Shown here piece by piece: positions 1 through 8,760 of a DNA stretch of 40,840 bases. Position numbers and translations under genes: made by a program. Within the stretch, counting starts at the first letter, position 1, and every line of letters begins with the position of its first letter. Source of the DNA: Bacteroidales bacterium (GTDB lineage: Bacteria > Bacteroidota > Bacteroidia > Bacteroidales > UBA932); the NCBI GenBank assembly GCA_030695025.1, contig JAUYTX010000093.1, forward strand, positions 1 through 40,840. Direction: 5' to 3'. A model generated the notes under the pieces. It saw only the letters and a list, made by a program, of their open reading frames with translations. It was not told the DNA's origin and did no database searches.

Positions 1-410
1 ACTGCGTTATTTTTAACGACAAAACTCATGCTCAGGTTTCAGACAAAGAATCCCGTGCAGACAGAACAATTGTTCTTAAGCATGGTGAGCCTATGATATA
101 CGGTAAGGATAAAAACAAAGGCCTTATCCTTGACGGTCATAAGATTAAATCAGTTATTATAGGGGAGAACGGAATAACTGAAAAAGATCTGCTTGTACAT
201 GATGCGGAGGAGGAAAATCCGGGAATACACTCTATGCTTATTGATATGATGTATCCGGAATTGCCTGTTGCTCTAGGTGTTATTCGCGCAGTTAAAGATA
301 AAACTTATGACGACAATGTTCGTGATCAGGTTATTGATGCAAGGGAACATGCACAGATCCACAACATGGATGAACTGCTGCACAGCGGTGCAATCTGGGA
401 GGTTAAATAG
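1..410 (+). CDS. korB: 2-oxoacid:ferredoxin oxidoreductase, beta subunit (3' part)
   Basis: The frame is open from the first full codon at position 3 to a TAG at 408-410, so the start lies before the window. About 135 C-terminal residues are visible, including the stretch ELPVALGVIRAV. This matches the end of the TPP-binding beta subunit of 2-oxoglutarate/2-oxoacid:ferredoxin oxidoreductases, which decarboxylate 2-oxoacids to acyl-CoA and reduce ferredoxin in the cytoplasm of anaerobes. The catalytic TPP motif is outside the window, so the exact substrate cannot be read here. The alpha subunit gene is expected just upstream. A start at the internal ATG at 93 is not needed, because the upstream codons continue the same family sequence (VIFNDKTH). 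gdhA follows after 36 bp. A 2-oxoglutarate enzyme next to glutamate dehydrogenase would be metabolically coherent, but that link is inference. Confidence 0.8.
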   Translation, partial: CVIFNDKTHAQVSDKESRADRTIVLKHGEPMIYGKDKNKGLILDGHKIKSVIIGENGITEKDLLVHDAEEENPGIHSMLIDMMYPELPVALGVIRAVKDKTYDDNVRDQVIDAREHAQIHNMDELLHSGAIWEVK

Positions 411-446
411 AGAACTAACATACCAAACATTAAAAACAAAGAAATA

Positions 447-1784
447 ATGAAAGTTGCAGACATTATGGCTTCTCTCGAGAAGAAGCACGGTAACGAAAAA
501 GAGTTTTTACAAGCAGTTCATGAAGTGTTGGAGTCAATTGAAGAGATTTACAACCAGCATCCTGAATTTCAAAAAGCAAAAATTATCGAAAGACTTATCG
601 AGCCGGACCGTATTTTTACATTCAGGGTAACATGGCAGGATGACAAAGGAGAGGTTCACTCAAACCTTGGCTACAGAGTTCAATTCAGTAACGCCATTGG
701 TCCTTACAAAGGTGGATTCCGTTTTCATCCTTCGGTAAATCTATCGATTTTAAAATTCCTTGGCTTTGAGCAAATGTTTAAAAATGCTCTAACCACTTTG
801 CCTATGGGCGGTGGAAAGGGCGGTTCTGACTTTGATCCCAAAGGTAAATCAGATGCCGAGATCATGCGTTTCTGTCAGTCATTCATGACAGAAATGTGGC
901 GCCACCTGGGTCCTGACACAGATGTTCCTGCAGGCGATATTGGAGTTGGAGCACGTGAAATCGGTTTTATGTACGGCTGGTACAAAAAACTTGCTCGTGA
1001 AAATACCGGAGTACTTACAGGAAAAGGTGCAACCTGGGGAGGTTCACTAATTCGTCCTGAGGCTACCGGTTACGGCGGAGTTTACTTTGTAACACACATG
1101 CTTGCTACAAAAGGAATGGATATTAAAGGTAAAACCGTTTCAGTATCAGGTTTCGGTAACGTTGCCTGGGGTGCTGCTCAAAAAGCCACTGAACTGGGAG
1201 CAAAGGTTATTGCCCTTTCAGGCCCTGACGGAATGATTCATGACGAAGCAGGAATGACCGAAGAGAAGATTGAATACATGCTGGAGCTTCGCGCTTCAAA
1301 TAATGATGTTGTTGCACCTTATGCCGATAAATTCCCGGGATCAAAATTTTATCCAGGCAAAAAGGCTTGGGCAGTTAAGGTTGACATTGCACTCCCTTGC
1401 GCTTTCCAGAACGAACTTAACGGTGATGACGCAAGAGAACTAATCAAAAACGGAGTAATTTGCGTTGGGGAGCTTTCTAATATGGGTTGTACTCCTGAAG
1501 CAATTGCCGAACTTCAGAAAGCTAAAGTTCTGTACGCTCCGGGTAAAGCTGCAAATGCAGGAGGTGTAGCAGTTTCCGGTCTTGAGATGACACAGAATGC
1601 AATGCACATCAGCTGGACTGCAGAGGAGGTTGACAACAAGCTTAAGCAGATTATGGAGAACATCCATCAGCAGTGTGTTAAATACGGTACCCAAAAAGAT
1701 GGCTTTATCAACTACGTTAACGGTGCAAATATTGCCGGATTTATGAAGGTTGCCAGAGCAACACTTGAACAGGGACTTTGCTAG
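447..1784 (+). CDS. gdhA: NADP-type glutamate dehydrogenase
   Basis: This 445-residue protein has the normal length of hexameric bacterial glutamate dehydrogenases. They reductively aminate 2-oxoglutarate with ammonia to give glutamate in the cytoplasm. Visible signatures are the substrate-binding glycine/lysine segment PMGGGKGGSDFDPKGKSD near residues 120-138, the DVPAGDIGVGAREIG segment near 165-180, and the Rossmann segment VSGFGNVAWGAA near residue 235. The family assignment is secure. NADP preference is inferred from resemblance to the long bacterial anabolic type. The start at 447 is the first ATG after the upstream gene and gives the usual N-terminus (MKVADIMASLEKK). There is no Shine-Dalgarno sequence, as is usual in Bacteroidota. 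A strong terminator follows 60 bp after the stop. Confidence 0.95.
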   Translation: MKVADIMASLEKKHGNEKEFLQAVHEVLESIEEIYNQHPEFQKAKIIERLIEPDRIFTFRVTWQDDKGEVHSNLGYRVQFSNAIGPYKGGFRFHPSVNLSILKFLGFEQMFKNALTTLPMGGGKGGSDFDPKGKSDAEIMRFCQSFMTEMWRHLGPDTDVPAGDIGVGAREIGFMYGWYKKLARENTGVLTGKGATWGGSLIRPEATGYGGVYFVTHMLATKGMDIKGKTVSVSGFGNVAWGAAQKATELGAKVIALSGPDGMIHDEAGMTEEKIEYMLELRASNNDVVAPYADKFPGSKFYPGKKAWAVKVDIALPCAFQNELNGDDARELIKNGVICVGELSNMGCTPEAIAELQKAKVLYAPGKAANAGGVAVSGLEMTQNAMHISWTAEEVDNKLKQIMENIHQQCVKYGTQKDGFINYVNGANIAGFMKVARATLEQGLC

Positions 1785-1844
1785 ATTTTTGACCGATTCC
1801 TCAGAAGGAATTCAGTTTCCTAAAATATTCTAAAACTTATTCAG

Positions 1845-1878
1845 GTAGCCACATTTGTTAATGTGGCTACTTTTTTTT
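1845..1878 (+). terminator. Rho-independent terminator after gdhA
   Basis: A perfect 10-bp stem, GTAGCCACAT at 1845-1854 with ATGTGGCTAC at 1861-1870, encloses a 6-nt loop and is followed by eight T residues at 1871-1878. It ends the gdhA transcript. Confidence 0.9.
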
Positions 1879-1992
1879 ATTGCAAAAATGAATTCTCTTA
1901 TATTTTTATATAATTACACTGTTATTGATTATGATTTATAATATATTTTTCTCCCCCCGAACTAAAATATTTATTATTTGATGAATAAAATA

Positions 1993-2023
1993 TTTATTAT
2001 GAATTAAATTTTTGTTAAATTTG
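1993..2023 (+). promoter_or_regulatory. Candidate susC/susD promoter (TTTA-N19-TAAATTTG)
   Basis: The -7 element TAAATTTG at 2016-2023 matches the Bacteroidota TAnnTTTG consensus. A TTTA at 1993-1996, one base off the -33 TTTG, lies exactly 19 bp upstream. The implied start near 2030 gives a leader of about 100 nt. The region is AT-rich, so chance matches are likely. Confidence 0.4.
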
Positions 2024-2133
2024 TTAGGCCTATGTTTTTAGGTTAAATATTTAAAGCCGATAAAATGCTTATGAGAATAAACCAAAATACTTAAAAAACT
2101 AACTAACTTAATTACTAACCAAAACTTTTTTAC

Positions 2134-5100
2134 ATGAAAAAAATTAAACTAATCTTAACAGGTCTGTTGCTTGTTTTGGCTGTTGGCCTAGCCAGCGCTC
2201 AGAATATTCAAGTAACAGGAACTGTTACTGATGCCAGCACAGGGGAGCCTGTTATGTTTGCATCAGTTATGCTGAAGGGGACATCTGTCGGAGTTGCAAC
2301 TGATCAGATGGGTAAATTCACCATCAACGCTCCCGCTAACGGAATTCTGATTTTCAGCTTTATCGGTTATACTACCCTGGAGCTTCCTATTAACGGACGC
2401 GCAATTCTGGACGTTAAAATGAGTCCGGATGCTGTTTATCTGGAGGATGTTCTTGTGGTTGCATACCAGACTGTCAGAAGATCTTCATTTACAGGATCTG
2501 CTGCAACTGTTAAACAAGATCAAATTGAGAGAATTCTGTCAACAAACGTGACAAAATCTCTCGCCGGAGCCGTTCCTGGAGTACAAGTAGTAGGTGGTTC
2601 AGGTCAGCCTGGCTCATCAGCCAATATTCGTATCCGCGGTATCGGTTCGGTGAATGCATCAAGCGCACCACTTTATGTTGTTGACGGAGCTGCATATGAT
2701 GGAGACATTAACGCCATACCAACAGATGATATCGAATCAATCAGCGTATTGAAAGATGCCGCTGCTGCTGCTCTTTACGGAGCCCGCGGAGCAAATGGTG
2801 TTATTATGGTAACAACAAAAAAAGGTAGAGTTGGAAAGGCAACCGTTAATGCAAAAATTAACATCGGAACCAGTTCCCGCGCTATTGAAGAGTACGAAAG
2901 AGTAGATTCAAAACAATACTATGAGTTGATGTGGGAAGGATGGAGAAATGCCCGCGTTATCGCAGGAGGTATGACTCCGGAAGCTGCTGCTGCACAGGCA
3001 AGCGGTACCACTACTAACGGTATTGTTGCAAAAATGGGAGGTTATAATCCTTTTAATGTTGCAAATGGTCTTGTTATTGGTCTTGACGGCAAACTTAATC
3101 CTGCTGCACAACTATTATATCAGGATGACTGGATTGAAGCACTTTCACAAAAAGGGATCAGACAGGACTATAATGTTAATGTAAGCGGAGGAGTTGACCA
3201 GACAACATACTATCTCTCTTTAGGTTATATTAACGAAAAAGGACACTTAAAGTGGTCAAGTTTTGATCGTTTTACAGGTCGTATTGGTCTTTCTACCAGA
3301 GTTAACAAATGGTTTAAAATTGATGGAAACATTTCGGGAACATCAGCTAATACAGCAAATCTGCTAGCTGAGGGAACCTATACATCTAACCCTTTCTATT
3401 ACGGAAGGATGATGGGTCCAGTTTATCCGATATATCAAAGAAATGATGATGGCTCTATCAAAAAGATGAATGACGGATCTCCTGCCTATGATATGGGAGG
3501 TGGAAACACCGTTTATACTTGGGCAGGTCACACAAGACCTTATGCTCCTAACTCAAACCTTATGGTTACTCTGCCACTAGATGACAGATCAAACATGAGA
3601 AATCAGCTCTCTGCTCGTATGTCTGCAGAATTTACCATTCTGAAAGATTTGACATTGAGAGTTTCAGGAAGTACAGACATGACCAACACGTTATTCACTA
3701 CATATCAGAACAACAAGTTTGGTGATGCAGGTGTAACATTAACAGGAGCCGGTGTTTCAGGTAGATCTACCAAACAATACACAGGTTCACAGTCATACAC
3801 TTTCAACCAGGTACTTACCTATAATAAATCTTTCGGTTCACATAATTTGAATTTCCTAGTAGGTCATGAAAATTATCAGTGGGACAGAAGAATTGTATCA
3901 GCAACCAGAACCAATTTCAAGATCGATTCTAAAGAGCTCGTTGCCGGATCAGTAGCAGAAGGATCTACATCATATTCTGATATTTACACTTTGGAAGGTT
4001 ATTTTGCAAATGCTAGTTATGCATTCTCAAATAAGTATTTCCTTTCAGGTTCATATCGTTATGACGGTTCATCAAGATTTTCATCTGACTCTCGCTGGGG
4101 AGGCTTCTGGTCAGTAGGTGCTTCATGGAGAGCTAATGTAGAGCCATTTATGTCTACACTACACTGGCTTGATGATCTTCGCGTTAAAGCATCTTATGGT
4201 GAGCAAGGTAATGACGATATCGGAAACTACTACGGCTACCAAAGTTTGTTTACAATCTCAGGTTACAATAACGGTAACTTTAACGGAGCATTCTATAGCC
4301 AACTTGCTAACAACGAACTAAAATGGGAGAAAAATGGCAACTTTAATGTTGGAGTTGATTTTTCACTATTCACAAGAGTAAGAGGTCAGGTAGAGTACTT
4401 TATTAGAAAATCAGACAACCTACTATTCCAGGTGCCACTTCCTCAATCTGCCGGTCTCCATATAAAATGGGATAACATTGGTAGTATGAAGAATAATGGT
4501 ATTGAATTCCAGCTTGCTGCTGATATTATTAAGACAAAGGACTTCGTATGGACTTTTGACATAAACGGTACTCATTATAAAAACGAGATTACTAAGATGC
4601 CTGTAGGTCCGGACGGAAAATTCCAGGAAATAATTTCAGGAACAAAGAAACTTTCTGTTGGTCACTCAATATTTGATTTCTGGCTAAGAGAGTGGGCAGG
4701 CGTTGATCAGGCTGATGGTAGTGCTTTGTATTATAAAGATATCAAAGACTCTGAAGGTAAGGTTACCGGCAGAGAGACAACCAAAGATCAGAACGCAGGA
4801 TCATACTATTATTTAGGTTCTTCAATTCCTGAGCTATATGGAGGTATTACCAATACCGTTAAGTTTTATGGATTTGATCTTGCTGTATTCCTGATTTATC
4901 AACTAGGAGGTAAAATGTATGACACCAACTATGCTGCTTTGATGCACCCAGGAACTTTCGGTTCACACATGCACGTTGATTTGTTAAACAGATGGACATC
5001 AGCAAATACGAACACAAATATTCCTAGACTTCAGAATGCATATGCTGCACCAACAGCAGCATCAAGCCGTTGGTTAACTTCTGCAAGTTTCTTGTCGCTT

Positions 5101-5307
5101 AGAAATATAACATTAGGATATTCAGTTCCTTCACGTTTACTTAAGCCATTGAACCTATCAGCTGTAAGGCTGTTTGCAACCGGTGATAACCTGGCTATGT
5201 ACGCTAAGAGAAAAGGTATGGACCCTCAGCAGACATTCGGAGGTACATCAGACCATACTTACATTCCTAACAAGATTATATCACTAGGACTTAACATTAC
5301 ATTTTAA
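2134..5307 (+). CDS. SusC/RagA-family TonB-dependent outer-membrane receptor
   Basis: This 1057-residue protein has the size of SusC/RagA transporters, which import oligosaccharides or peptides across the outer membrane using TonB energy. The order is a signal peptide ending near residue 22 (ASAQ), a carboxypeptidase-regulatory-like domain at about 27-110, a SusC-type junction (EDVLVVAYQTVRRSSFTGS), and a plug with the LYVVDGAAYDGDINAIP and ALYGARGANGVIMVTTKKG signatures near 180-232. A beta-barrel follows, ending in a terminal Phe (SLGLNITF) as expected for barrel insertion. The start follows a typical leader and gives a clean signal peptide. The susD-like gene begins 11 bp downstream, so they form a pair. 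No glycoside hydrolase, sulfatase or regulator lies nearby, so the substrate cannot be inferred from carbohydrate genes. Peptide import as by RagAB is an alternative. Confidence 0.95.
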   Translation: MKKIKLILTGLLLVLAVGLASAQNIQVTGTVTDASTGEPVMFASVMLKGTSVGVATDQMGKFTINAPANGILIFSFIGYTTLELPINGRAILDVKMSPDAVYLEDVLVVAYQTVRRSSFTGSAATVKQDQIERILSTNVTKSLAGAVPGVQVVGGSGQPGSSANIRIRGIGSVNASSAPLYVVDGAAYDGDINAIPTDDIESISVLKDAAAAALYGARGANGVIMVTTKKGRVGKATVNAKINIGTSSRAIEEYERVDSKQYYELMWEGWRNARVIAGGMTPEAAAAQASGTTTNGIVAKMGGYNPFNVANGLVIGLDGKLNPAAQLLYQDDWIEALSQKGIRQDYNVNVSGGVDQTTYYLSLGYINEKGHLKWSSFDRFTGRIGLSTRVNKWFKIDGNISGTSANTANLLAEGTYTSNPFYYGRMMGPVYPIYQRNDDGSIKKMNDGSPAYDMGGGNTVYTWAGHTRPYAPNSNLMVTLPLDDRSNMRNQLSARMSAEFTILKDLTLRVSGSTDMTNTLFTTYQNNKFGDAGVTLTGAGVSGRSTKQYTGSQSYTFNQVLTYNKSFGSHNLNFLVGHENYQWDRRIVSATRTNFKIDSKELVAGSVAEGSTSYSDIYTLEGYFANASYAFSNKYFLSGSYRYDGSSRFSSDSRWGGFWSVGASWRANVEPFMSTLHWLDDLRVKASYGEQGNDDIGNYYGYQSLFTISGYNNGNFNGAFYSQLANNELKWEKNGNFNVGVDFSLFTRVRGQVEYFIRKSDNLLFQVPLPQSAGLHIKWDNIGSMKNNGIEFQLAADIIKTKDFVWTFDINGTHYKNEITKMPVGPDGKFQEIISGTKKLSVGHSIFDFWLREWAGVDQADGSALYYKDIKDSEGKVTGRETTKDQNAGSYYYLGSSIPELYGGITNTVKFYGFDLAVFLIYQLGGKMYDTNYAALMHPGTFGSHMHVDLLNRWTSANTNTNIPRLQNAYAAPTAASSRWLTSASFLSLRNITLGYSVPSRLLKPLNLSAVRLFATGDNLAMYAKRKGMDPQQTFGGTSDHTYIPNKIISLGLNITF

Positions 5308-5318
5308 TTAAAAGAACT

Positions 5319-6758
5319 ATGAAAAAAAATATACTAGTTTTACTTTTACTGGCATCTCTGGGTATAGTCTCTTGTACTAAGGAATATTTGGAGACTGCAC
5401 CAACATCCAGTGTTGCAGAGGCCGACCTTTTCAAAACACTGACAGGAGCTCAGACCCTTTTGGAGGGAATACACCGTTTTGGATATGTATACGGTGGCGC
5501 GCACGATAAATTCGGCCACAAGGCCATAGATTATGCTATGGAGTGTCTTGGAGAAGACTTCTATCCTACAGAAAGAGGCTACGGATGGTTTGTATCATGG
5601 TATCAGTACCTTGATCACAGAAATGTGAACTCTACAAACTGTCTTTATCCATGGGATTTTTATTATGACATAATAAATAATGCCAATCTTCTGTTGTCAA
5701 ATATTGATAACATCACTGTATTCGACTCAGAGGTTCCAAGAAGAAACAACATCAAAGCTCAAGCTTTGGTTTACAGAGCTCACTCTCACTACCAGCTTGT
5801 TCAGATGTATGCAGAAAGGTACAATTTTGTAACCAAGAGTAATACTCAACTTGGAATTCCAATAAGAATCACTCCAGGTCAGGAACCTCTTGCAAGAGCA
5901 ACTGTAGAAGCAGTTTATACACAAATTAAGAAAGACCTGACAGATGCGATAACTTTATTGACAGGTAACACTGCTTCAAGACTTAACATGTCTCATATTC
6001 ACTTTAACGCAGCTAATGCTATAGCTGCCAGAGTTGCTTTAACCACAGGTGACTGGGCAAATGCTGTTACATACGCAAGAGCTGCCAGAACAGGTACAAC
6101 ACTTGAAGCTAATTACAACTACGGTTTCAATAAAGTATCTACTGAGTGGATTTGGGGAGCAGTTCTTATTGATGAGCAACAAACAAGCTACGCTTCGTTT
6201 TTCTCTCACATAGACCCTGCTTTCCAGGGATATGCAACCTTAGGTAATCACAAACTTTTGAGTACAGTTGTTTTTGATTTTATGAGTGCTACAGACACAC
6301 GTAAAGTTGCTTTCAAAACGACATCAGGTAAACCAAGAGTAGGCTGGAAATTTACCGGAGCCGGTGGATGGACAAATGACTATCTCTATATTAAAGCTGG
6401 TGAAATGTTTCTAATTGAAGCAGAAGCAGAAGCAAGAAGAAATAACTTTACTGATGCTCAAAATGTTCTGTTTACTTTGATTAACAAACGTGATCCGGGT
6501 TATGCCAAGACAACTCTTACAGGAGATGCTCTTATTAACCATATTATTATGCACCGCCGTGCCGATCTATGGGGCGAAGGTCAAAGATTCTTTGACATCA
6601 AGAGGTTAAACAACGGTCTTGACAGAAGAGATCTTGGACATAACCCAGCTCAGTGGAATGCTGCATCAAATTTTGCTGCCGGAGACAAGAATTTTGTATT
6701 CCTGATTCCTCAGCAAGAGATGGACGCAAATCCACTAATGGTTCAGAATCCGCTATAA
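5319..6758 (+). CDS. SusD/RagB-family surface nutrient-binding lipoprotein
   Basis: This 479-residue protein begins with a lipoprotein signal peptide, LASLGIVSC with the lipidated Cys at residue 19. It continues with SusD features: an N-terminal TPR-like helical segment (AQALVYRAHSHYQLVQMYAE) and the C-terminal RRADLWGEGQRFFDIKRL motif. SusD/RagB proteins form the lid of the SusC channel and bind the ligand at the cell surface. The 11-bp gap to susC and the terminator right after the stop indicate a two-gene transcript. It is somewhat shorter than many SusD proteins (500-600 residues) but shows no sign of truncation. The ligand is unknown. Confidence 0.95.
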   Translation: MKKNILVLLLLASLGIVSCTKEYLETAPTSSVAEADLFKTLTGAQTLLEGIHRFGYVYGGAHDKFGHKAIDYAMECLGEDFYPTERGYGWFVSWYQYLDHRNVNSTNCLYPWDFYYDIINNANLLLSNIDNITVFDSEVPRRNNIKAQALVYRAHSHYQLVQMYAERYNFVTKSNTQLGIPIRITPGQEPLARATVEAVYTQIKKDLTDAITLLTGNTASRLNMSHIHFNAANAIAARVALTTGDWANAVTYARAARTGTTLEANYNYGFNKVSTEWIWGAVLIDEQQTSYASFFSHIDPAFQGYATLGNHKLLSTVVFDFMSATDTRKVAFKTTSGKPRVGWKFTGAGGWTNDYLYIKAGEMFLIEAEAEARRNNFTDAQNVLFTLINKRDPGYAKTTLTGDALINHIIMHRRADLWGEGQRFFDIKRLNNGLDRRDLGHNPAQWNAASNFAAGDKNFVFLIPQQEMDANPLMVQNPL

Positions 6759-6780
6759 TAATCAACTTATTGTTTAATAA

Positions 6781-6807
6781 ACCCCGGATATTTCCGGGGT
6801 TTTTTTT
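6781..6807 (+). terminator. Rho-independent terminator after susD
   Basis: An 8-bp stem, ACCCCGGA at 6781-6788 with TCCGGGGT at 6793-6800, has loop TATT and is followed by seven T residues. It closes the susCD transcript 22 bp after the stop codon. Confidence 0.9.
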
Positions 6808-6814
6808 ATATTTG
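6807..6814 (+). promoter_or_regulatory. Candidate -7 element (TATATTTG) for the first M64 gene
   Basis: TATATTTG fits TAnnTTTG and lies 22 bp before the ATG, overlapping the end of the terminator T-run. I see no TTTG at the -33 spacing, because that position falls inside the terminator stem. The assignment is therefore tentative. Confidence 0.3.
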
Positions 6815-6836
6815 ACGTTCTGAAATACGACATCGC

Positions 6837-8717
6837 ATGAAAAAAATAAAATATATTTTGTATGCTACGTTTGCAATTTTACTTATGTATGGTTGTGATC
6901 CAGAACCTCCGGTTGAATTAGAACTTTCTGTAAAAGAAGTTTTTATTTCAAATATTGACGGAAACGGAACAATTACTGTAAGCGCAAATTCAAACTGGAC
7001 GGCAACACTTTCTTCTACCTGGTGCTCAATTTCACCAACCAGCGGAAATGGGAACGGAGAGATTACAATAACTGCTTCTGATAATTTCAACGATGAAAAC
7101 AGGGGTGTAGTGCTTTATGTAACAAGCAAAGGAGTTAAAAAAAGCGCAACAATAAGACAAGATTTTTCTAAGTTGGAAATTGACAAAAATCAGATTCTTT
7201 TTTCTAAACTGGGCTCAACAATAAATGTTTCTGTTGTTTCTAACACAAATTGGCAAATAGAGATTCAAACCGGTACTAATTGGATATCGACTAACACTTA
7301 TAGTGGTAAGGGTAATGCAGAAATAGCATTTACGGCAACTCCAAATGAAGGCAAGCAACGAGAATCTAAAATATTTTTTAAATATGCCAATGGACAAAGG
7401 GAACTAGTTGTAATTCAGGAGAGGAGTATTAACACTTCTCCTAATTCTCCAATAATGAAATCCCCGGTCAACAATCTTAATGATGCAAACAGACTTCCTA
7501 CCTTCAGGTGGGGTGCTTCAAAAGATCCGGATGGAGATATTGTTACATATCGTATTGAATATTCCTTAAGTCAGACCAACTGGAACAATTCTATTCATGT
7601 GTCTGATACAGTGTACAACCTTCCTGCCTACCTCGATGAAAATAAAAAATACTACTGGAGAGTTGTTGCAATTGATTCATTCGGAGGAGAGGGCATATCT
7701 CAGGTTTATACGTTTACTACCGGAACTAAAAAAAGCTATTTTGACGGTCAGTATAAAGTTGCTCAAACTTATACTAAAGGTTCAGGGCCTTCGGAGATTT
7801 TGTTTATCGGAGACGGATACGTATCGGAGGACTACGAGGAGGGAGGCATTTTTGACAGAGACATGAATAATGGTATTGAATACTTTTTTGAAATAGAACC
7901 GTATAAAAGTTACAGAGAGTATTTTAATATTTATAAACAAGCTGGGTATTCCAGAGACAGGGGCGTAAAACAGACAGATAAAGGTATTTTTAAAAACACA
8001 AAATTTGGAGTTGACTTTTTAGGAGGATCTTCACTTTCTGCTGACACAGATGAGGTATTCAGATATGCCAAAATGATTTCCGGGGTTGATGATATTAAGC
8101 TTAGAGACATGCTTATTATTCTTGTTGTAAACCAGGACAGGTATGCCGGAACATGCTGGATCTGGACAGATGGTAAAGCGATTGCAATATGTCCTGTCAG
8201 TACTTCAACAGCAGCCGGTACCCATTTCAGGAACTTAATTTATCATGAAGCTGGAGGGCATGGTTTTGGAAGACTAGCGGATGAATATACAACCGCAGCA
8301 AATGCAGGAAAAACCATAAATGACGAATATAAATCTAAGTACAACACATTCAAGAATGCAGGTTTCTATCCAAATATTGATCTTACCGGGGATTTAACAG
8401 CTGTAAAATGGAAGCATTTTATCAATCTATCCGGATACAGCAGAGTGGGAGCAGTAGAGGGTGGATTTTACTTCCCATTAGGGGTATGGAGGCCTGAGCA
8501 AACAAGTTGTATGATGTATAATGAACCTTACTACAACGCACCTTCAAGAGAAAAAATGGTTCAACGCATTTTGTCTGCTGCGCAGGAACAATACTCACTG
8601 GAGATATTCAGGCAAAAAGATATTCAGAAAGCTCCATCTCAATCTGTGCTCTTGCAAACCAAGAGCATAAACCCACTAACATTTGTGCCACTTGCTCCAC
8701 CAGTAATGATGAAATGA
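6837..8717 (+). CDS. BACON-domain lipoprotein with M64 metallopeptidase domain (copy 1)
   Basis: This 626-residue protein starts with a lipoprotein signal peptide (LLMYGC, Cys20). Two BACON-type domains follow at roughly 29-103 (SNWTATLSSTWCSISPTSG) and 110-198 (NTNWQIEIQTGTNWIS), then a fibronectin-III-like domain at about 203-296 (YYWRVVAIDSFGG). The last half is an M64 (IgA-peptidase family) domain, beginning with SEILFIGDGYVSEDYEEGG and containing HEAGGHGFGRLADEY at about 470-484. BACON domains often bind glycans or mucin-like ligands, and M64 enzymes are zinc peptidases, so a surface protease acting on a glycoprotein is a reasonable inference. The metal motif reads H-E-x-x-x-H, one residue longer than the usual HExxH. 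The stop is TGA, followed two codons later by TAA. A diverged paralogue lies 43 bp downstream. Confidence 0.85.
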   Translation: MKKIKYILYATFAILLMYGCDPEPPVELELSVKEVFISNIDGNGTITVSANSNWTATLSSTWCSISPTSGNGNGEITITASDNFNDENRGVVLYVTSKGVKKSATIRQDFSKLEIDKNQILFSKLGSTINVSVVSNTNWQIEIQTGTNWISTNTYSGKGNAEIAFTATPNEGKQRESKIFFKYANGQRELVVIQERSINTSPNSPIMKSPVNNLNDANRLPTFRWGASKDPDGDIVTYRIEYSLSQTNWNNSIHVSDTVYNLPAYLDENKKYYWRVVAIDSFGGEGISQVYTFTTGTKKSYFDGQYKVAQTYTKGSGPSEILFIGDGYVSEDYEEGGIFDRDMNNGIEYFFEIEPYKSYREYFNIYKQAGYSRDRGVKQTDKGIFKNTKFGVDFLGGSSLSADTDEVFRYAKMISGVDDIKLRDMLIILVVNQDRYAGTCWIWTDGKAIAICPVSTSTAAGTHFRNLIYHEAGGHGFGRLADEYTTAANAGKTINDEYKSKYNTFKNAGFYPNIDLTGDLTAVKWKHFINLSGYSRVGAVEGGFYFPLGVWRPEQTSCMMYNEPYYNAPSREKMVQRILSAAQEQYSLEIFRQKDIQKAPSQSVLLQTKSINPLTFVPLAPPVMMK

Positions 8718-8760
8718 ACATAAAAAAACGTATCTTTGATACGCTTAAAACTAACCATTT

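Larger units (their letters stand above)
1785..2133. other. 349-bp AT-rich intergenic region before susC
   Basis: It holds the gdhA terminator in its first 95 bp, then a very AT-rich stretch with a candidate promoter near 1993-2023 and a leader of roughly 100 nt before the susC ATG. I see no ORF or RNA gene. The A-rich leader just before the ATG is typical of Bacteroidales outer-membrane protein genes. Confidence 0.6.

Noticed and set aside
2031-2038. TATGTTTT as the susC -7 element with TTTG at 2011-2014
   Set aside because: The spacing is 16 bp and the -7 match is imperfect; TAAATTTG at 2016-2023 fits better.
8729-8743. Small hairpin CGTATC/GATACG between the two M64 genes as a plus-strand terminator
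   Set aside because: The stem is only 6 bp and is followed by CTTAAAA rather than a T-run; the embedded TATCTTTG could be a -7 element but lacks a -33 partner.
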